Assembly: GCA_046590575.1 (NCBI GenBank)
Contig: JBKJUS010000044.1
Location: 1-17,952, forward strand
Direction of reading: 5' to 3'
Source of the DNA: DATLNF01 sp046590575
GTDB lineage: Bacteria > Actinomycetota > Actinomycetes > BP-191
DNA: 17,952 nucleotides
Both the position numbers and the translations under genes were made by a program. The stretch's first letter is position 1. The number at the start of each line of letters is the position of its first letter. Below are positions 14,950-17,952 of the stretch, in pieces. The notes beneath the pieces are model-generated. The model was not told the origin of the DNA. It saw nothing but the letters and a program-made list of their open reading frames with translations, and searched no databases.

Positions 14950-16094
14950 GTCGAGTGCTCGAGGCCGCGTCGGTCGGGGCCGTAGTGCTCGCTGCACATG
15001 CCGCGGTGAACGCTCGGCTCCTCCGACGTGCCCCTGGGGGTCCCCAGTCGATCGAGGAGCGGGTCAGTGTCCTGCTGCCCGCCCGCGACGAGGCCGATCG
15101 CATCGGCCCTACGCTGCGCGCACTTTTGACTCAACGGGGCGTCCCTCGGCTGGAGGTCGTGGTCCTCGACGACGGGTCCACCGACGGCACTGCGAAGGTC
15201 GTTCGCGACATCGCCGCCGACGACCCTCGGGTACACCTCATCGACGGTGGCGTACATCTTCCCGATGGGTGGCTCGGCAAGACCTGGGCATGTGCACGGC
15301 TCGCCGAAGCTGCCGACGCGACGAGCTCGGCGCTAGTGTTCCTCGATGCTGACGTCTGCCTCGCCCCCGATGGCCTCGCCCGCACCGTGGCACTGCTCCG
15401 CGAGGCAGAGCTGCACCTCGTGTCCCCGTATCCCAGGCAGCTCGCTGACGGCGCGGGCCCCCGCTTGGTGCAGCCACTGCTTCAGTGGTCCTGGCTGACC
15501 TTCCTTCCGCTCGCCCTCGCCGAGCGATCCCGGCGCGCGTCGCTCACCGCCGCAAACGGCCAGCTGCTCGCCGTCGATGCCGCGGCCTATCGGGACTGGG
15601 GCGGGCACACCGCCGTACGAAACGAGGTCATCGAGGACGTCGCAATCGCTCGTGCTGCCAAGCGCCACGGCTTCCGGGCTGTCGTGGCCGACGGCACCGA
15701 TGTGGCGACTTGCCGCATGTACGACGACTGGCCCGCGCTACAAGAGGGCTACACGAAGAGTCTTTGGGCGGCTTTCGGCTCTCCCGCAGGCGCTGCGGCC
15801 ACGATGACGGCGCTGAGCGTGCTTTACGTGCTGCCGCCGGCTGCGGCCGTCCGGGCGCTGGTGCGAGGGCGGCCGCGCGATGCCGTCGTACCTATCATCG
15901 GCTACGCCGCCGGGGTGTATGGCCGGGTTGTCGCCGCCCAGCGAACCGGAGGGCGGAATGCGGATGCGCTGGCCCACCCGGCATCGATCGTCGTGCTCGT
16001 GATGCTCACCGCCCGAAGCTGGCGTGCCCGTCGCCGCGGCCAGCTCACCTGGCGCGGACGGAACATCGGCGACATCGTCGGCGCAGCCCGCTGA
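14946..16094 (+). CDS. cruG: Family 2 glycosyltransferase, CruG-like carotenoid glycosyltransferase
   Basis: A 382-residue GT2 enzyme that starts at ATG 14946, overlapping the cruF stop. An N-terminal hydrophobic helix (about residues 5-22) is followed by the GT-A domain: VSVLLPARDEADRIG (41-54), VVVLDDGSTDGT with Asp75-Asp76, GWLGKTWACARLA, the DxD motif Asp134-Ala-Asp136 in FLDADV, and Glu230-Asp231 in VIEDVAIARAAKRHG. QEGYTKSLW (266-274) takes the place of the usual Q/RxxRW. Two or three hydrophobic segments follow at the C-terminus, so it should sit at the membrane. Next to CruF it most likely glycosylates the hydroxylated carotenoid, as CruG does. The sugar and position are not readable. 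Its last base is shared with the next start (TGATG). Confidence 0.8.
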   Translation: MSRVLEAASVGAVVLAAHAAVNARLLRRAPGGPQSIEERVSVLLPARDEADRIGPTLRALLTQRGVPRLEVVVLDDGSTDGTAKVVRDIAADDPRVHLIDGGVHLPDGWLGKTWACARLAEAADATSSALVFLDADVCLAPDGLARTVALLREAELHLVSPYPRQLADGAGPRLVQPLLQWSWLTFLPLALAERSRRASLTAANGQLLAVDAAAYRDWGGHTAVRNEVIEDVAIARAAKRHGFRAVVADGTDVATCRMYDDWPALQEGYTKSLWAAFGSPAGAAATMTALSVLYVLPPAAAVRALVRGRPRDAVVPIIGYAAGVYGRVVAAQRTGGRNADALAHPASIVVLVMLTARSWRARRRGQLTWRGRNIGDIVGAAR

Positions 16095-17587
16095 TGGCCC
16101 GCGTTGTCGTCGTGGGCGCCGGAGTGGGCGGCCTCGCGGCCGGCGCCCGACTCGCTGCGGCGGGCCATCACGTCACGATCTGCGAGCAGGCCGATCGCAT
16201 CGGCGGGAAGCTCGGGCTGCACGTTGCCGACGGCTTTCAGTTCGACACCGGCCCCTCACTGCTCACGATGCCCCACGTGCTGCGCGAGGTGTTCGATGCC
16301 AGCGGCGGTTGTCTCGAGGAAGCATTGGTGCTGCGGCGGGTCGACCCCATCGCGCACTACCGATTCAGCGACGGCACCGAGCTCGACGCGACGGGAGATC
16401 TCGACACCTTCACGGCCACTCTCGACGACGTGCTGACCCCGGGCAGCGGGGCGGACTGGCGGAACTTCATGGACCGGGCCGGCCGCATCTGGGACGCCAC
16501 CCACGAGGTGTTCCTCGACCGTGCGCTCGACGGTCCGCGAACGCTGCTCCGACAGGGGGTTCGCATCGGCGACCTCCGGACGGTGGCGCCGTGGCAGTCG
16601 CTGCGCGACTTGGGAGAGCGTTACCTCCGCGACCCCAGGCTGCGGATGTTTCTGGACCGCTATGCCACCTACACCGGCTCCGACCCCCGACGGGCACCGG
16701 GCGCCTTAGCCGTCGTGCCGTGGGTCGAGCAGACCTACGGCGCGTGGTACGTCGAAGGCGGGCTCGTCCGCATCGGCGACTCCCTGTGCGCGCTGGCTGC
16801 CGAGCGCGGCGCCGTCGTACGCACGTCGGTCGACGTCGTCGAGGTGCGGGTCGAGGGCGGCCGGATCAGCGGGGTCGTGCTCGCCGACGGCGAGCGCCTC
16901 CCAGCCGACGTGGTTGTGGCCAACGCTGATGCCGCCCATCTCTACGGCGACCTCATCCGCGACCCCCGGACGGTAGGCGCCCGGCGTCGACTCGCCCGCG
17001 CCACGCCGAGCCTCTCCGGCTTCGTGCTGCTCCTCGGTCTCCGCGGGCGCACCCCCGGTCTCGCCCACCACACCGTGCTGTTCCCGGATGACTACGACGC
17101 AGAGTTCGACGATCTCTTCGGGTCGTCCCCACGCCCGGTGCGTAACCCGACGCTCTACCTGTCCGTACCCGACGACCCGGCGGTCGCCCCCGCCGGGCAC
17201 GAGGCGTGGTTCGTCTTGGTCAACGCCCCCCGCCAGGGGCAGGTGGGAGGCGACGGTACGACGGTGGACTGGGACGCGCCTGGCGTCGCCGACGCCTACA
17301 GCGAGCGGCTGCTCGACCTGCTGCGCCATCGCGGCTACGACGTACGCGAGCGCATCGTGCATCGCACGGCGATCACTCCGGCAGACCTGGCTCGGTGGAC
17401 CCGGGCCGTGGGCGGCGCGATCTACGGCACCAGCTCCAACGGGCTTCGCGCAGCCTTCCTCCGCCCGGCCAACCGCTCTCCGGTGCCGGGGCTCTTCCTC
17501 GTCGGCGGCTCGTCACACCCTGGCGGCGGCCTGCCTCTCGTCCTGATGTCGGCCCGGATCGTCAGCGACCTCATCGGAGCCCCTTAG
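16094..17587 (+). CDS. CrtI/CrtD-family carotenoid desaturase
   Basis: A 497-residue FAD-dependent desaturase starting at ATG 16094, overlapping the glycosyltransferase stop by one base. The FAD loop VVVVGAGVGGLAAGARLA (residues 4-21) is followed by EQADRIGGKLG, then FDTGPSLLTMPHVL. YATYTGSDPRRAPG and VEQTYGAWYVEGGLVRIGDSL are typical of the CrtI family. The C-terminal GGSSHPGGGLPLVLMSARIV is nearer in form to CrtD (3',4'-desaturase) and CrtN-like enzymes than to phytoene desaturase CrtI, as I recall them. With CruF in the operon, a 3',4'-desaturation of the hydroxylated end is plausible, but phytoene desaturation or aldehyde-forming oxidation cannot be excluded. No gene symbol is given for that reason. 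It ends 15 bp from the convergent gene. Confidence 0.85.
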   Translation: MARVVVVGAGVGGLAAGARLAAAGHHVTICEQADRIGGKLGLHVADGFQFDTGPSLLTMPHVLREVFDASGGCLEEALVLRRVDPIAHYRFSDGTELDATGDLDTFTATLDDVLTPGSGADWRNFMDRAGRIWDATHEVFLDRALDGPRTLLRQGVRIGDLRTVAPWQSLRDLGERYLRDPRLRMFLDRYATYTGSDPRRAPGALAVVPWVEQTYGAWYVEGGLVRIGDSLCALAAERGAVVRTSVDVVEVRVEGGRISGVVLADGERLPADVVVANADAAHLYGDLIRDPRTVGARRRLARATPSLSGFVLLLGLRGRTPGLAHHTVLFPDDYDAEFDDLFGSSPRPVRNPTLYLSVPDDPAVAPAGHEAWFVLVNAPRQGQVGGDGTTVDWDAPGVADAYSERLLDLLRHRGYDVRERIVHRTAITPADLARWTRAVGGAIYGTSSNGLRAAFLRPANRSPVPGLFLVGGSSHPGGGLPLVLMSARIVSDLIGAP

Positions 17588-17602
17588 AGCCCGCGCGAGC
17601 TC
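17587..17602. terminator. Hairpin between convergent genes
   Basis: GAGCCCGCGCGAGCTC pairs as GAGC with GCTC plus two inner pairs around one mismatch. It fills the gap between the desaturase stop and the convergent gene's stop, so a weak two-way terminator is possible. No U tract is present. Confidence 0.3.
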
Positions 17603-17952
17603 TCAGCCGCGTAGGAAGCCGACGACGTCGAGGACGACGTGCGTCGATCCAGCGCTGGTGCGTACGCCGATCCGACCGCTCGCGCTCAGCGGTACGAACG
17701 CCAGGTTCGCCGCAGTGCGCGCGGGCCCGAGGTTAAGCGTCGACGTCCGACTTGCCAGGCCAGCGGCCGAGACGCTCACATGCGTGGTCGCGGACGCCTG
17801 TGTCGCGGTTAGGGTGACAACGACGCCGATCGCATCGGAAGGGACGCCGACCCGGCCCGCTACGTTGATCTCTCGGATGGCCCCGGCGGTCAGTGGACCA
17901 CCCTCGGCTCGGGAGTCGTGCAGGCGGACTGGTGCCAGCGGTGTTATCCGAC
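17603..17952 (-). CDS. C-terminus of a putative secreted/cell-surface protein with an actinobacterial beta-repeat domain, cut by window edge
   Basis: Read on the minus strand, a frame enters from the right edge and stops at 17603. The visible 115 residues include RLHDSRAEGGPLTAGAI, VAGRVGVPSDAIGVVVTLTATQ, STLNLGPARTAANLAFVPL and STHVVLDVVGFLRG. This follows a Ser/Thr/Val-rich beta-repeat module often seen at the C-termini of exported actinobacterial hydrolases and cell-wall proteins (the recalled form is DTR...GVPAGATAVVLNVTAT...STHVIVDVVGYF). The N-terminal part and thus the enzyme type are outside the window. It is convergent with the carotenoid operon. Confidence 0.7.
   Translation of the reverse strand, partial: RITPLAPVRLHDSRAEGGPLTAGAIREINVAGRVGVPSDAIGVVVTLTATQASATTHVSVSAAGLASRTSTLNLGPARTAANLAFVPLSASGRIGVRTSAGSTHVVLDVVGFLRG

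Noticed and set aside
13978..14997. Minus-strand open frame of 339 codons
   Set aside because: It mirrors cruF; the product is an acidic and Arg/Gly/His-rich low-complexity sequence typical of antisense GC-rich frames.
1..17952. tRNA, rRNA, CRISPR, insertion sequences, phage genes
   Set aside because: No cloverleaf, repeat array, transposase motif or phage protein was seen on reading either strand, though a short or diverged RNA gene could be missed by eye.

Overview
The window is high-GC DNA with strong G/C bias at third codon positions, GTG starts and many ATGA/GTGA/TGATG overlaps. Together with a response regulator–RNase D–fadA–fadB order that I recall from the whiI region of Streptomyces, and a perfect actinobacterial LexA operator, this points to an actinomycete (Actinomycetota). 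I cannot name the genus. Fourteen genes and one doubtful small ORF can be supported; the two edge genes are cut by the window.

Layout, left to right. (1) 1-1215, minus: secreted subtilisin-like (S8) protease, C-terminus beyond the left edge. (2) 1455-7288, plus: LuxR/NarL response regulator, HRDC-type RNase D, a GNAT acetyltransferase overlapping it, then a thiolase and an FadB-type enoyl-CoA hydratase/3-hydroxyacyl-CoA dehydrogenase overlapping by GTGA, which form a fatty-acid beta-oxidation pair. (3) 7295-9329: a small HEPN-domain gene (minus) and a divergent CrtA-like carotenoid monooxygenase plus a second GNAT (plus). A perfect 22-bp LexA/SOS palindrome lies between them. (4) 9320-12129, minus: a 2H phosphoesterase followed by hypF, the hydrogenase-maturation carbamoyltransferase, with no other hyp or hydrogenase gene in view. 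(5) 12196-17587, plus: CrtO-like carotenoid ketolase/desaturase, then a tightly overlapping operon of CruF-type carotenoid hydratase, CruG-like glycosyltransferase and a CrtI/CrtD-type desaturase. (6) 17603-17952, minus: C-terminus of a putative cell-surface protein, cut by the right edge.

The strongest theme is carotenoid tailoring. CrtA-like, CrtO-like, CruF, CruG-like and CrtI/CrtD-like enzymes together could convert an acyclic C40 carotene to a hydroxylated, ketolated, glycosylated product. The genes for making the backbone (crtE, crtB) are not in the window. The most interesting regulatory signal is the LexA operator between the HEPN gene and crtA-like gene: it sits just downstream of a promoter reading into the HEPN gene and about 60 bp before the crtA-like start. 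Several plus-strand genes (RNase D, crtA-like, crtO-like, cruF) have a TANNNT hexamer 6-8 nt before an ATG, which suggests leaderless transcripts.

No tRNA, rRNA, CRISPR array, insertion sequence or phage gene was seen.
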